Source: an uncultured Gammaproteobacteria bacterium | GTDB taxonomy: Bacteria > Pseudomonadota > Gammaproteobacteria > Arenicellales > JAANXG01 | Reading direction: 5' to 3' | Length of the DNA: 34,841 nt | NCBI GenBank assembly: GCA_947258785.1 | Contig: CAMYJT010000023.1 | Span: 1 to 34,841, forward strand | Shown: one piece after another, positions 1-9,019 of the stretch | Layout: each line of letters begins with the position of its first letter | Numbering within the stretch: position 1 is the first letter of the stretch | Made by a program: the position numbers and the translations under genes | The notes under the pieces: model-generated | Database searches by the model: none | What the model was told of the DNA's origin: nothing | Seen by the model: only the letters and a program-made list of their open reading frames with translations

Positions 1-686
1 TGTCGCAGGTCTTGAGATCGATCGTGAATACTCATCTCGTCCAATGCGGACGTTGAAGCGTCTGTACCTTGTAAGTCCGGATGGGGTCGATGAGAGACCA
101 AGCAGCATTTTCATTCTGGAATAATTTGTATTGATTTCTGCTTAATCTCTGACCGGCCAAATCCTGCCAATCGTACTGCCTGGCCCAGACGACTGGTTGA
201 TGTGTAAATCGGTAGCTCCCTATCCGGTTAACGCGTTCGCTGGGGCTTCGGAGTCGGCATACGGATTGCGATTCTGATAAGTTGATTCGACATCCAACGC
301 AAGGATGCGAACAGTGGTCAAGCTGTAAAGGTGCACGGAAGAACGATCCCATCCGGGCAAGGACCGGTTCGTAGCAATCAGTGGCATGCATCGACGCTTT
401 TGCCCCAGTTGTGGGACCTAGCGGACGGTGGAGCGCGCTGCGCTACCGGTGGATGAATTGCGGCCCCGGTTGCCGATGCGTGAGTCAACGCCATCGATGT
501 CGTGTAGTAGGGCAATGCAGGAGCGATGTCTGAGTGTCCTGAGTTTTCCCTTCCAGTTGCGATTTCGGTTCGCCAACCGGCCCGCGGTGATGAGCAGCGT
601 ATCGGGCGCCGTCCGCCGGGTATCGGGTACATCTGATTCGTCAGGCCGGAGTGACCCGCACAGCGCCCGTCTTGAAATATTGAACG
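1..686. other. Stretch without a recognisable gene
   Basis: I recognise no gene here. The longest open frame is on the minus strand (32-391, 119 codons). Its product has four cysteines in the first half and an aromatic, Gln-rich second half, with no signal peptide, family motif or good ribosome binding site. Two other overlapping frames (378-632 minus, 428-715 plus) read as random Arg/Pro/Ser-rich sequence, and the second runs into the amidohydrolase gene on the other strand. The segment could be a decayed gene or plain intergenic DNA. Confidence 0.4.
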
Positions 687-2012
687 TTATTCGTTTAATC
701 GATAAATGCGGATAGCGTTGTCACGGCCAATCTTGCGGGCAATATTGTCTCTGAGCGAAGACAGCAATTCCGCGGCGCCGTCGCGTTGTATCGGGGTACG
801 TTTTTCAAACTCTAACGGCGCGTACGCAACCCCTGAGAAGTCCTGGGAAACAACGAAGCTGTCTGTGCCCAGCACAAATCGATCCGGATATTTCTTGAAG
901 ACTCGTACCCATGAATTGTTGATTCCGGTCTTTGGATGCCATACCGGATCAGTGTCTGGATGGTTCACTGCTCTAATGCTGAAATACAGATTGGGATGCT
1001 TGTCGAGCATTTTTCGAACAAGTTTTGGCGTGTACCAACCAACCGGATCAGAGCCTGCGTGCGCCCACACAAACTTAGTGGCCCGGTTGTGGGCAAGTAA
1101 CCGCTCGAATGCTGTAATGTTTTCTTTTAAGACACGTGGATTCTTCGGTGAAGTAAGTCCTCTGGGCGTTTTTACGTCTTTCGGGATGGGATCAAAGTGC
1201 AGATCAATAGGCACATTATGGCGCGCCGCAATATCCGCAAGTAACAGGAACAGCGGGTGGTCAGCAGGTGCCGATTCGTAGCCATGGCTAGGGCTTAGCG
1301 ACACATGGTGTACAGCAATTTCGCCAAACCCTTTTGCACCGCTTGCAATAATCTTTTCAGCCGTCGCCTTGAATCTGTTTCGAATCTGTTCTGACACCAC
1401 CGGCGAATGACCAGCGGCTTGTATCATTGGGTTTAAAGTGCCACCACCACCAATTATTGCGATTCGTGAGTCATACTTTTTTGTTAAACTGGCAATTGAC
1501 TCGGCGTCAAAGTTCGGCATCGGCCGCGGCGGCGGCATGGCGATTATCCGATCAATTCCCGCTTGATCCATAATTTTTATCGTCCTTTGTGCCGCTTTAT
1601 CAAAACCGTCCAGATCTCCTTCATCGGCGATTATATGGAAGTGAACATCTATCCAACCCTCTTTATCATGCGGCCTGCTACTTTCAACGGCAGGCGCCAT
1701 TAACGTGGAGCCCTGTTTATCTCGGGTTTCTACATTTGACCGGCCCGCCGATTTCTGTTTTCGAAATTTCTTTAATTCTTTTAACGTAACATAGCCATCA
1801 CTGTTGGCGTCGATACGCTTAAAGACGTTTTGAGATTTTTTCCATTCAGCCGAACTGATACGGCCGTCGCCATCGTTGTCCATTCTGTTGATGACCATCT
1901 TTGGCGGCGGTTGAGCCCAGGCCAGGCCCGCGATTGCAAAATTAGCAAGTAGGGCGATCCCGATATAGAAAGAATTGCCTGAAGTAAAAGGTCCGGTTGA
2001 AATAGTCGGCAT
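687..2012 (-). CDS. Exported EF-hand / amidohydrolase-family (TIM-barrel) metal-dependent hydrolase
   Basis: The 441-residue product has a hydrophobic N-terminal segment ending in AWAQ (about residues 15-34), so it is probably exported. Two EF-hand calcium loops follow: DNDGDGRISSAE at 45-56 and DANSDGYVTLKE at 68-79. The rest is an amidohydrolase-2-type barrel with an early HxH metal pair (H124/H126 in DVHFHI), later histidines H272 (DLHF) and H318 (WAHAG), and the late aspartate D384 in LGTDSF, the usual set of metal ligands. The ATG at 2012 is preceded by AGGA at good spacing. It lies 185 bases downstream of the lipoprotein hydrolase on the same strand. The substrate cannot be read from the sequence. 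Members of this superfamily hydrolyse or decarboxylate small organic acids and lactones. The calcium-binding front end is unusual and suggests an extracytoplasmic enzyme. Confidence 0.85.
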   Translation of the reverse strand: MPTISTGPFTSGNSFYIGIALLANFAIAGLAWAQPPPKMVINRMDNDGDGRISSAEWKKSQNVFKRIDANSDGYVTLKELKKFRKQKSAGRSNVETRDKQGSTLMAPAVESSRPHDKEGWIDVHFHIIADEGDLDGFDKAAQRTIKIMDQAGIDRIIAMPPPRPMPNFDAESIASLTKKYDSRIAIIGGGGTLNPMIQAAGHSPVVSEQIRNRFKATAEKIIASGAKGFGEIAVHHVSLSPSHGYESAPADHPLFLLLADIAARHNVPIDLHFDPIPKDVKTPRGLTSPKNPRVLKENITAFERLLAHNRATKFVWAHAGSDPVGWYTPKLVRKMLDKHPNLYFSIRAVNHPDTDPVWHPKTGINNSWVRVFKKYPDRFVLGTDSFVVSQDFSGVAYAPLEFEKRTPIQRDGAAELLSSLRDNIARKIGRDNAIRIYRLNE

Positions 2013-2197
2013 TACAGATCCTCGCTAGTTTTCTTTCGTCACATCATCCAATTCTTTCCAGTTGCATGGTTGCTGCATACAAAAGTACAAGCTCTAATTT
2101 GATTAGCGAATATTCTTTTACAATACCGGATCGAATCACGGCTGTGTTTGTCATTACAGGGAAACCTGGGATTTCACCACCCGCATATTTTCTCTAT

Positions 2198-3643
2198 CTA
2201 TTCTCCCTTCCAAAACGACGCCTTCCAAAACTCGCAGCGACCGAAATCACCGTGTTGGAGCGGGTGTTTGCGTGATTCCCGATCGAAAATTGTTAAATGA
2301 ACCCGCTTGTCGCCTAACAACGATGGGTCAATAAGATGGAGGACTTTACGGACGTTTTGCCAACGGCCGGCACGCCGGTCCAGGATGGTCGATGGGGCAG
2401 TGTACATGTTGTCGATCCAAACCAAAAGACTTCCACTGGGACTCAATCCAGCCGCCGTCAGCTCCCTGTTCTCGTTCCTCGGATGCAACATAAGATTGTA
2501 AAAGTGGGTGTTGGAGTGGTCACGCATATACTTGAAGGTGAGTTCATACGTGTTGGCGATAGAATCAGCCGAGGCCATGTGAACGATGTGGGTGAAGTTC
2601 AAAGAGGGCGCACGCTCAACAATTCGATTGGCGACGAATGCACCCATACTGTGCCCAATCAGAACAATCTCAATTCCTTGATGCCCATCTTGTTCCAGGA
2701 ATTCCAGTAAGCGCGAGACCCCACCCTTGCCTTTAGACTGACGATCATGAATTGCAGCGTTGTGCCTTAGTTCCCTTGATGTCCAAAAGAGCGTTTGTGT
2801 CCGGCGCCGCATGATGTCCCACGCCGGTCTTCCCAACTCGGCCACAAACGGTGTCGTCAAAACCTTTGCGGGAGACGTTACTAACCATTGGAGTTTGCGG
2901 CGTTTAGCTGAGGGCCGGTCGGATCCGCAATGATACTCCCTGCCCGGTGGAACCACGCGAATGTAATCATAGCCTACTTCGTAATCACCGATGTTTTTGT
3001 GCTCTTTCTTCGTCATCGAATCGACCGCATGTTTGCCCTGTACGATCCAGTTTCCCAGTGCACCACCGACCGCTCGAAGTACGTCATTTAATGCGATAAA
3101 CGGAGAAAGGTATTTCCTGGAATTACTTTTCTGGCCTTGTGTGATCTGAAACAGATGATCTTCGTAGGTATCCTTGAGGCTGGAGCGCCAGTTGATAAAT
3201 ATCGGGTAGTAACCAGCGTTCATTATTTTTGGGTACAGGGCATTGGCGCGCTCTAGGCTCGTTGCGCGCGAATTCAGACCGCCGTGAACAAAAATCAATA
3301 GTTTGGCATGTTGGTTGGTTTCAATGTGCTCCCCTATCGCCTTACTCAGAGGTTGGAAATTATCTTTAGCCAACTTGAACTCTTCTTCCTTCATCTGCCT
3401 CAGATCATGAACCTTTAATTGTTGAGAACTCGCTTTCAGCAATTCATTCACTGATCGCACATATCCATCTGCGTCAACCAGCAACACGTGCTTTTTGAGT
3501 TCGTCTCGCTTTACGACGGCGTGTGAACACCCAAGGAAGGTGATTGGAATGAGCAAAACCAGGGAAACAAGCGCAAGCGCGCGAAATTCGACCGATGCAG
3601 CACCGTCTAACCGACAGCGGTTGGGTTTCTCAGATCTGGACAT
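2198..3643 (-). CDS. Alpha/beta-hydrolase lipoprotein (esterase/lipase-like)
   Basis: This 481-residue protein starts with a lipoprotein signal: a hydrophobic run at about 22-36 followed by FLGC, with Cys39 as the probable lipidated residue. LLIFVHGG (115-122) is the usual oxyanion strand of alpha/beta hydrolases, and IGHSMG (329-334) is the nucleophile elbow with Ser332 as catalytic serine. It is likely an envelope-anchored esterase, lipase or thioesterase of unknown substrate. The middle (about 160-300) is Lys/Arg-rich and not recognisable. The start is well supported: AAGGAG lies seven bases before the ATG. A 16-bp palindrome sits about 66 bases upstream. The gene precedes the EF-hand amidohydrolase on the same strand, which could be co-transcribed. 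Confidence 0.8.
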   Translation of the reverse strand: MSRSEKPNRCRLDGAASVEFRALALVSLVLLIPITFLGCSHAVVKRDELKKHVLLVDADGYVRSVNELLKASSQQLKVHDLRQMKEEEFKLAKDNFQPLSKAIGEHIETNQHAKLLIFVHGGLNSRATSLERANALYPKIMNAGYYPIFINWRSSLKDTYEDHLFQITQGQKSNSRKYLSPFIALNDVLRAVGGALGNWIVQGKHAVDSMTKKEHKNIGDYEVGYDYIRVVPPGREYHCGSDRPSAKRRKLQWLVTSPAKVLTTPFVAELGRPAWDIMRRRTQTLFWTSRELRHNAAIHDRQSKGKGGVSRLLEFLEQDGHQGIEIVLIGHSMGAFVANRIVERAPSLNFTHIVHMASADSIANTYELTFKYMRDHSNTHFYNLMLHPRNENRELTAAGLSPSGSLLVWIDNMYTAPSTILDRRAGRWQNVRKVLHLIDPSLLGDKRVHLTIFDRESRKHPLQHGDFGRCEFWKASFWKGE

Positions 3644-3708
3644 TGTCGTTCTCCTTGCGATGCGTGATCGTCTGAAGATTTATGCGTCGCGAACAGTAAT
3701 TCCGGAGA

Positions 3709-3724
3709 CAGTATAACTATACTG
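3709..3724. promoter_or_regulatory. 16-bp inverted repeat upstream of the lipoprotein hydrolase
   Basis: CAGTATAACTATACTG has perfect 7-bp arms (CAGTATA/TATACTG) around a 2-bp centre. On the minus strand it contains TATAGT and TATACT, both close to a sigma-70 -10 box. It lies 66 bases before the hydrolase start, so an operator overlapping the promoter is plausible. This is inference from position and symmetry only. Confidence 0.35.
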
Positions 3725-3854
3725 ATTCGCGCGAACCGGCCGGGACTCGAGCAACCCGGACCCGAGCGCAAATCTAACAGCAACGAGTTCGCGTAGTGCC
3801 GGACCGATTGATTTATCTTCCTGCCGGGACGCCGACCCCTTGAAGTTGTAAAAG

Positions 3855-5909
3855 TCAGGCGGCTGTGGTGAGCGGCACGCGCAGAGTCACGTCGACACCG
3901 GACACGTCCCGGCGGTTGGTGACCCGCAAGCGGCCGCCGTGATGCACGGCAATGCGGTTGGCAATAAAAAGTCCGATGCCAAGATGCGGCCTGCCCTCGG
4001 TGTTGGGCCGGTGCGACGCCATGCCCACGAACAGGGCTTGCAGCACGTGCTCGGGAACACGCGGCCCCTCGTTACGCACGCTCAAGTTTACCCAGTCGCG
4101 ATTCTGATTGAGGATGAAGTGAATCCGGCTGCCGTTCGGTGCAAAATCCAAGGCGTTGTCTTTGACCTTGTCCAGCAGTTGTGCGATGCGCACATCGCTG
4201 CCGCGGGCGTGCACGCCGGCCGGCGGCCCATTGTAAACCAGATTAGAGCCTGGACTCAGCTGTGCGGAATTGGTCACGTACTCACGCACCAGTACCGCCA
4301 GATCGAACACCTCGGGCGGCTCTTGTTTCAGGGCGTCCTCGATGTGAGCGGCCTCGGTCAAGCTGTTGACAATCAGTTCCAGCTGGCGCGTTGCCTGCTG
4401 CGCACTTTTGACCAGCGCAGCGCTGTCTTCTCCGCCCGTCTGCTGGGTCAGCTTCTGTAGTGTCATGCTGATGGTATTGACCGGATTCAGGATTTCGTGG
4501 CGCAAGGTGCGCGGCACGGTTTCCAGAAATCCGGTGTAGCGCTGCAGGCGCCCAAGCAGGCCGGAAATGCCGCGCGACAGATCGCCCAGATCGTCGCCCG
4601 CCGCCTGGTCAATCTGCAGCGACCCCTTCACGATCCGGCCGTTGGTATCGATGGCGGCGCCCGCCTCGCGCCGCAGGCGCCGAATGCGAAACGCCAGCCA
4701 TGTCCCAAACAACAATAGGCCGGTCACCACCAGCATCAGCACCGCGAAGGTGGCCAGCGCCACCTGACTCAGCGTGTCGCGCTGCAGGTCGAGGATGCGC
4801 GCACTGTTTTTCTCCAGCAACACCGTGCCCATCACCTGATCGCCGGCGTAGATGGGATGCGCGGCAACAATCAAATCGTCGCCGCTGTGCACGTCACGGC
4901 GATGCAGCACGTTCTGCCGGCCAGCCAGCGCGTCCTGCAAAAGGTCGTGGCTGATGCGGTCGGTGTCCGCGCACAGGTCGCCGGCAAAATCCTGGCCGCC
5001 CAGCACCGCGCGCACCCGGCCATAACGGTCCACCACACAGATGCGCGCGTCGGACCGGCCCAGACCCTGGATAATGCGCTCGAGTTCCGGGGACCGCACA
5101 ATCAGGCGGTTCAGGTCCTCGGACCAAGCCTTGGGCACAGTCGCCACCACCGCCTCAATTGGCCGCTCGTCGGGGTCGTCCACATCCACCACGCTCAGGC
5201 CGAGGCGCTTGGGATAGCCCAACCACGCGGTCGGAAACCGGAATTCTAGATCGTAGCTGCCGGTGCGCTCCTGCCATTCGCCGCGTACCGGCAGCGCCCG
5301 GCCGGTGGTTGGATACCGCCAGTTGGGCTCGACTTCGTAGGCGCTCACGGTGCCGGGCCCTTCGGTGACCATCACGATGCGGCGAATCTCACCGTCGGCG
5401 CCAAACAAAGACAGGCGTACGTGATCGCTGCGGTCCAGGCTGCGGTACCGCGGGTGCCGGTAGACGCGCTGCGAATCGGTGACGTTCACTAAACCATAAA
5501 TAAATTCGCCGCGCTCGCCCAACACCAGGTTGAACGAGACCGATGCCGCGAGTCCGCCGGTGCGTGTGTACACCGTGCTCTCCGGTCCGAACCGCTTTCT
5601 CCGCTCCGGCACCTTGCCCCAGTCGGTGGCATAGCCGTCGATCTGGATCGAGCTTTTGATCGGGTACGCGTACAGCGCATTCTGCTCCAGCCAGTTGTTG
5701 TCCATACTGCCGGACAGATCGAACCATTCCGGGCGATCATGCAGCACCGTGGCCACCGCGCGCACCGCCAGCGACTGCGCTTCCTCCTGACCCTTGAGCA
5801 GGAACTCCTTCATCTCCTCGATGTAGCGATAACCCAGCCAGGGAATCGCCAACAACACCGAACTGAACAGCAGCAGGCGGCCACCCAGACTCCACCGGCG
5901 ACGCTTCAT
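3855..5909 (-). CDS. Sensor histidine kinase of the proteobacterial dedicated sortase system
   Basis: The product is a 684-residue membrane kinase. An N-terminal transmembrane segment (about 9-28) is followed by a large periplasmic region that includes a carbohydrate-binding-like beta domain (SSIQIDGYATDWG near 87-98). A second membrane segment is at about 383-404. The His box is LRHEILNPVN with H471. The ATPase part has an N box (KDNALDFAPNG, N585) and a G box (HLGIGLF, about 642-648). I start it at the ATG at 5909 because this overlaps the stop of the response regulator by ATGA; a GTG two codons earlier is possible. Its placement beside a regulator, a VIT/VWA protein and a sortase matches the known marine proteobacterial sortase kinase family (TIGR03785). 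It probably senses an envelope cue and phosphorylates the partner regulator. Confidence 0.9.
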   Translation of the reverse strand: MKRRRWSLGGRLLLFSSVLLAIPWLGYRYIEEMKEFLLKGQEEAQSLAVRAVATVLHDRPEWFDLSGSMDNNWLEQNALYAYPIKSSIQIDGYATDWGKVPERRKRFGPESTVYTRTGGLAASVSFNLVLGERGEFIYGLVNVTDSQRVYRHPRYRSLDRSDHVRLSLFGADGEIRRIVMVTEGPGTVSAYEVEPNWRYPTTGRALPVRGEWQERTGSYDLEFRFPTAWLGYPKRLGLSVVDVDDPDERPIEAVVATVPKAWSEDLNRLIVRSPELERIIQGLGRSDARICVVDRYGRVRAVLGGQDFAGDLCADTDRISHDLLQDALAGRQNVLHRRDVHSGDDLIVAAHPIYAGDQVMGTVLLEKNSARILDLQRDTLSQVALATFAVLMLVVTGLLLFGTWLAFRIRRLRREAGAAIDTNGRIVKGSLQIDQAAGDDLGDLSRGISGLLGRLQRYTGFLETVPRTLRHEILNPVNTISMTLQKLTQQTGGEDSAALVKSAQQATRQLELIVNSLTEAAHIEDALKQEPPEVFDLAVLVREYVTNSAQLSPGSNLVYNGPPAGVHARGSDVRIAQLLDKVKDNALDFAPNGSRIHFILNQNRDWVNLSVRNEGPRVPEHVLQALFVGMASHRPNTEGRPHLGIGLFIANRIAVHHGGRLRVTNRRDVSGVDVTLRVPLTTAA

Positions 5910-6601
5910 CGGCACACCCAGTGGTATCCGTACCCGTATTTGGTGCGGATGCAGTCGAAATGCGGGTCGACGTCTTTGAATTTTTTTCGCAGATGCACGA
6001 TGTGCGTGTTGATGGTGTTGTTCTCCACTACGCCCTGCTTGGTAGCATCGGCCAGATCGTCGTAGCTGGCGCCGTTCACGCGCTCGGCCAGAATATTCAA
6101 TAGGTCAAACTCGGTGGGCGTCAGCTCCAACGCGTGCCCGTCCCAACACACACGCATCGATGCGGTATCCAGTTCCAGCTTACCCAGTGTACGCAACTCG
6201 CCGCGCCCGGGGTGGCGGTTCCTGCGGTCCTGGATGCGAAACAAGGAAACGATGCGCGCAAGCAGATACTCGAAGGTGACCGGCTTGGTTTGATAGTCCC
6301 AGGCGCCCAACTGCAGCCCGTAGATCTTGTCGATCTCGTTGCCACGGCTGGTGAGAAATATTACCGGCACGTGCGGATCGCGATCCTGCAGATAGCGGCA
6401 GATCTCAAAACCGCCGCCGATCTCCTGGCCGAGGATGATATCCAGGATCGCCAGGTCAGGCAGCGCGCGCTCGAAGGCGTGCAGCGCCCGCTCGCGGTTC
6501 TCAAAGTCCTGCACCCGGTAGCCTTGCTCGCGCAGCGCCTGCGCATAGTGTGCGCGCTGCTGTGGATCGTCTTCCACGATGGCGATGGTTTTAACCCGCA
6601 T
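5906..6601 (-). CDS. OmpR-type response regulator of the dedicated sortase system
   Basis: The 231-residue protein has a receiver domain with acidic pocket E10-D11-D12, phosphoacceptor D54 (LAILDIILG) and a Lys in the TKPV motif near 105. A winged-helix DNA-binding domain follows (about 130-230, with ELTPTEFDLLNIL and the terminal IRTKYGYGYHWV). This matches the regulator that accompanies marine proteobacterial sortases (TIGR03787). The frame is open 21 codons further upstream, but those codons read through a dispersed repeat (6635-6656), so I prefer the ATG at 6601. The stop overlaps the kinase start (ATGA), so the pair is translationally coupled. It faces the sortase-target gene across a 270-base divergent region that carries 11-bp direct repeats, its probable binding site. 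Confidence 0.9.
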   Translation of the reverse strand: MRVKTIAIVEDDPQQRAHYAQALREQGYRVQDFENRERALHAFERALPDLAILDIILGQEIGGGFEICRYLQDRDPHVPVIFLTSRGNEIDKIYGLQLGAWDYQTKPVTFEYLLARIVSLFRIQDRRNRHPGRGELRTLGKLELDTASMRVCWDGHALELTPTEFDLLNILAERVNGASYDDLADATKQGVVENNTINTHIVHLRKKFKDVDPHFDCIRTKYGYGYHWVCR

Positions 6602-6634
6602 ATTGCACCAAGGATCCCGGATGATGGCGAGGGG

Positions 6635-6656
6635 CCTTCGGCTGCGCTCAGGACAA
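6635..6656. repeat. Dispersed repeat CCTTCG-CTGCGCT-AGG, copy 1
   Basis: CCTTCGGCTGCGCTCAGGAC and the next two bases match, with a few changes, a second copy at 25514-25535 (CCTTCGACTGCGCTTAGGCC...). Similar short sequences are scattered through intergenic DNA of many bacteria. It lies just upstream of the response regulator. Confidence 0.55.
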
Positions 6657-6716
6657 CGCTCCAAACCGGCTCCGCCACTTTACCTCAGCGCCGCGCCCTT
6701 GTTGAGCCGGTGACAA

Positions 6717-6760
6717 GCATCTCCATAATTTCTCCAGGATTTCTCCATCTCTTCGCCAAG
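6717..6760. promoter_or_regulatory. Tandem 11-bp direct repeats in the divergent sortase-locus promoter region
   Basis: Successive 11-base blocks read GCATCTCCATA, ATTTCTCCAGG, ATTTCTCCATC and, weaker, TCTTCGCCAAG, giving a repeated (A)TTTCTCCA core at exactly 11-bp phase. OmpR/PhoB-class regulators bind direct repeats spaced by one helical turn, and such a regulator is encoded next door. The array is about equally far from the regulator start (6601) and the target start (6872), so it could control both operons. Confidence 0.5.
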
Positions 6761-6871
6761 ATTGCCCGGCGGCGCGCTGCTTGAATAAGCCTCCCAGCAA
6801 CAAACCGGCGCGGCCAGGAGGAAAATTCTGCCAGGGACGGCGGCGCTGGTCCCATCAAAAAAAGGACGCGT

Positions 6872-9019
6872 ATGCAACGACACCACGCGAATGCTTCCGG
6901 CGCACACACCCGCGAAGCTCACCCGGCCCGGACAACCACCAAGCGCAACGTCATGACCGCTCTGCACCGTGGTGCGCTGGTCATGCTGTTCAACCTCGGG
7001 GTACCGGCCCCGGTGTTTACGGCACCGCTCAACGACGCGCGGCCGCAGGACGCCACCCAGGGCAGTCTGTGGCTGCGCGAAGACAGCGCAGTGCATTATG
7101 AACCGGCACCGACCCTGGACACCGACGTGCATATGGACATCACCGGCATGCTCGCTCGCGTGCACGTGCGCCAGCGTTTCACCAATCCGGGTCAATCTTG
7201 GGCGGAAGGCATTTACGTGTTTCCGTTGCCGGAACACTCGGCGGTCGATCACATGCGCCTACGCATCGGCGAGCGCGTTATCGAGGGCCAGATCAAGGAG
7301 CGCGCCGAGGCCAAGCGCACTTATGAACGCGCCAGACAGGCCGGCAAAAAGACCTCGCTGGTCGAACAAGAACGTCCCAACATCTTCACCACGTCGCTGG
7401 CCAACATCGCGCCCGGCGAGTCGATCACCGTGGAGATCGAGTATCAGCAGACCATCCGCTACATCGACGGCGCGTTCCGGTTGAGATTTCCGATGGTGGT
7501 CGGGCCGCGCTACATACCGGGCATGCCGGCGGGCGTGGCCGAACAGGTGCCCGCCTTCGCCGGCACCGGCTGGGCCCAGGCCACCGGTGATGTGCCGGAT
7601 GCGGCGCGCATCACGCCGCCGGTCCAGCATCCCAAACACGGGCCGATCAATCCGCTGTCGCTGGACATCCAGCTCAACGCCGGTGTACCGCTGGCCGAGG
7701 TGAACAGCCCGTATCACGCCATCAACCACACGCAGGAAGCCACGGGTCGCCATCGTGTGCGGCTGGCCGGGGACACGGTCCCCGCCGACCATGACTTCGA
7801 ACTGGTGTGGCGCCCTCAGACCGGCTCGGCACCGAACGCCGCATGGTTCGTGCAACAGAAAAACAATCGGCAGTACGGTCTGCTGATGGTGGTGCCACCG
7901 CGGCAGCAGAGCGAGGCGGCCCGCGTTGCCCGCGAGGTGGTACTGGTGATCGACAACTCGGGATCGATGCACGGCGGTTCCATCGCCCAGGCGCGCGCTG
8001 CGCTGTTGCTGGCGCTGGAACGGCTCACCGACGTCGACCGCTTCAATGTCATTCGCTTCAACCACGCCACCGACAGTCTGTTCACGCAGCCGCGCCCGGC
8101 CAACGCCCACAATCTGGCCCTGGCCAAACACTTCGTCAACAATCTGCGCGCCGGGGGCGGCACCAAGATGCTGCCGGCATTGCAACTGGCGTTGACCGGC
8201 CAAACCGAACAGCACACCACCAGCCAGGTCATCTTTCTCACCGATGGCAGCGTCGGCAACGAAAAACAACTGTTCCGGGTGATCCGCAAACAACTGGGCA
8301 ACCGCCGCCTGTTCACCATCGGCATCGGCTCGGCGCCCAACAGCTACTTCATGCACAAGGCGGCCGAGTACGGGCGCGGCACATTCACCTACATCGGCAA
8401 AACCGGCGAAGTGATGGAAAAGATGACCGGCCTGTTCCGTAAACTGGAGCAACTCGCGCTCACCGACCTGCGCATCGAACTGCCGCCCGACACGCAGCTC
8501 GAAATGCTGCCCAAGCAGATCCCCGATCTGTACCTGGGCGAACCGCTGCTGCTCGCGTTTCACAGCCAGCGGTTACCGCCGTGGATCACGCTGCACGGAC
8601 GTTTCGGCAACCAGCCTTGGCAGACCCAGGTGATGCTCGAGGGCGGCGGCCGGGACGCCGCACTGGCGCCCGAGTGGGGACGCCGCAAGATCGCACAGTT
8701 GACGACCGAGCTGCACGACGCGCGCTCGGTCGCTGCGCGCCAGGCGCTGCGCAGCAAGGTCATCGACACCGCCCTGTCTCACCACCTGGTGAGCCAATAC
8801 ACCAGCCTGGTCGCGGTCGACGTGACCCCGGTTCGCGAGCGCAATGCCTTACTCACCCGGCACGCACTGAAGACCAACCTGCCCAAGGGCTGGTCCTATG
8901 AGCACGTGTTCGGCGCCCCGCAGACTGCCACCCCGGCCCAGCTGCAGCTCCTCCTCGGTATGGCCTTGTTGCTGCTGGCGGCGGGCACGCACTATCGGTG
9001 GCGCCGAACACGATGCTGA
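6872..9019 (+). CDS. Sortase-target surface protein with VIT and von Willebrand A domains
   Basis: The product is 715 residues long. A basic N-terminal region is followed by a hydrophobic signal (about 28-51). A VIT domain covers about 88-215 and a VWA domain about 355-530. The VWA domain has a metal-ion-dependent adhesion site, VLVIDNSGSMHGG, with DxSxS near 360. The C-terminus has PQTATP (683-688), a hydrophobic helix, and a basic tail RWRRTRC: the layout of a sortase signal, with a divergent motif. This matches the marine proteobacterial sortase-target family (TIGR03788), often the only sortase substrate in its genome. The start at 6872 has AAAGGA five bases upstream; an ATG at 6953 just before the hydrophobic core has no such site. 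The sortase gene overlaps its 3' end. It is probably anchored in the envelope and may bind metal or protein ligands. Confidence 0.92.
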   Translation: MQRHHANASGAHTREAHPARTTTKRNVMTALHRGALVMLFNLGVPAPVFTAPLNDARPQDATQGSLWLREDSAVHYEPAPTLDTDVHMDITGMLARVHVRQRFTNPGQSWAEGIYVFPLPEHSAVDHMRLRIGERVIEGQIKERAEAKRTYERARQAGKKTSLVEQERPNIFTTSLANIAPGESITVEIEYQQTIRYIDGAFRLRFPMVVGPRYIPGMPAGVAEQVPAFAGTGWAQATGDVPDAARITPPVQHPKHGPINPLSLDIQLNAGVPLAEVNSPYHAINHTQEATGRHRVRLAGDTVPADHDFELVWRPQTGSAPNAAWFVQQKNNRQYGLLMVVPPRQQSEAARVAREVVLVIDNSGSMHGGSIAQARAALLLALERLTDVDRFNVIRFNHATDSLFTQPRPANAHNLALAKHFVNNLRAGGGTKMLPALQLALTGQTEQHTTSQVIFLTDGSVGNEKQLFRVIRKQLGNRRLFTIGIGSAPNSYFMHKAAEYGRGTFTYIGKTGEVMEKMTGLFRKLEQLALTDLRIELPPDTQLEMLPKQIPDLYLGEPLLLAFHSQRLPPWITLHGRFGNQPWQTQVMLEGGGRDAALAPEWGRRKIAQLTTELHDARSVAARQALRSKVIDTALSHHLVSQYTSLVAVDVTPVRERNALLTRHALKTNLPKGWSYEHVFGAPQTATPAQLQLLLGMALLLLAAGTHYRWRRTRC

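Noticed and set aside
6602..6664. Upstream extension of the response regulator
   Set aside because: The extra codons read through a dispersed repeat (ERCPERSRRPL) and the receiver domain begins right after the ATG at 6601.
7259..8563. 434-codon open frame on the minus strand
   Set aside because: It lies entirely antisense to the VIT/VWA gene; GC-rich codon bias creates such frames and its product has no domain or signal.
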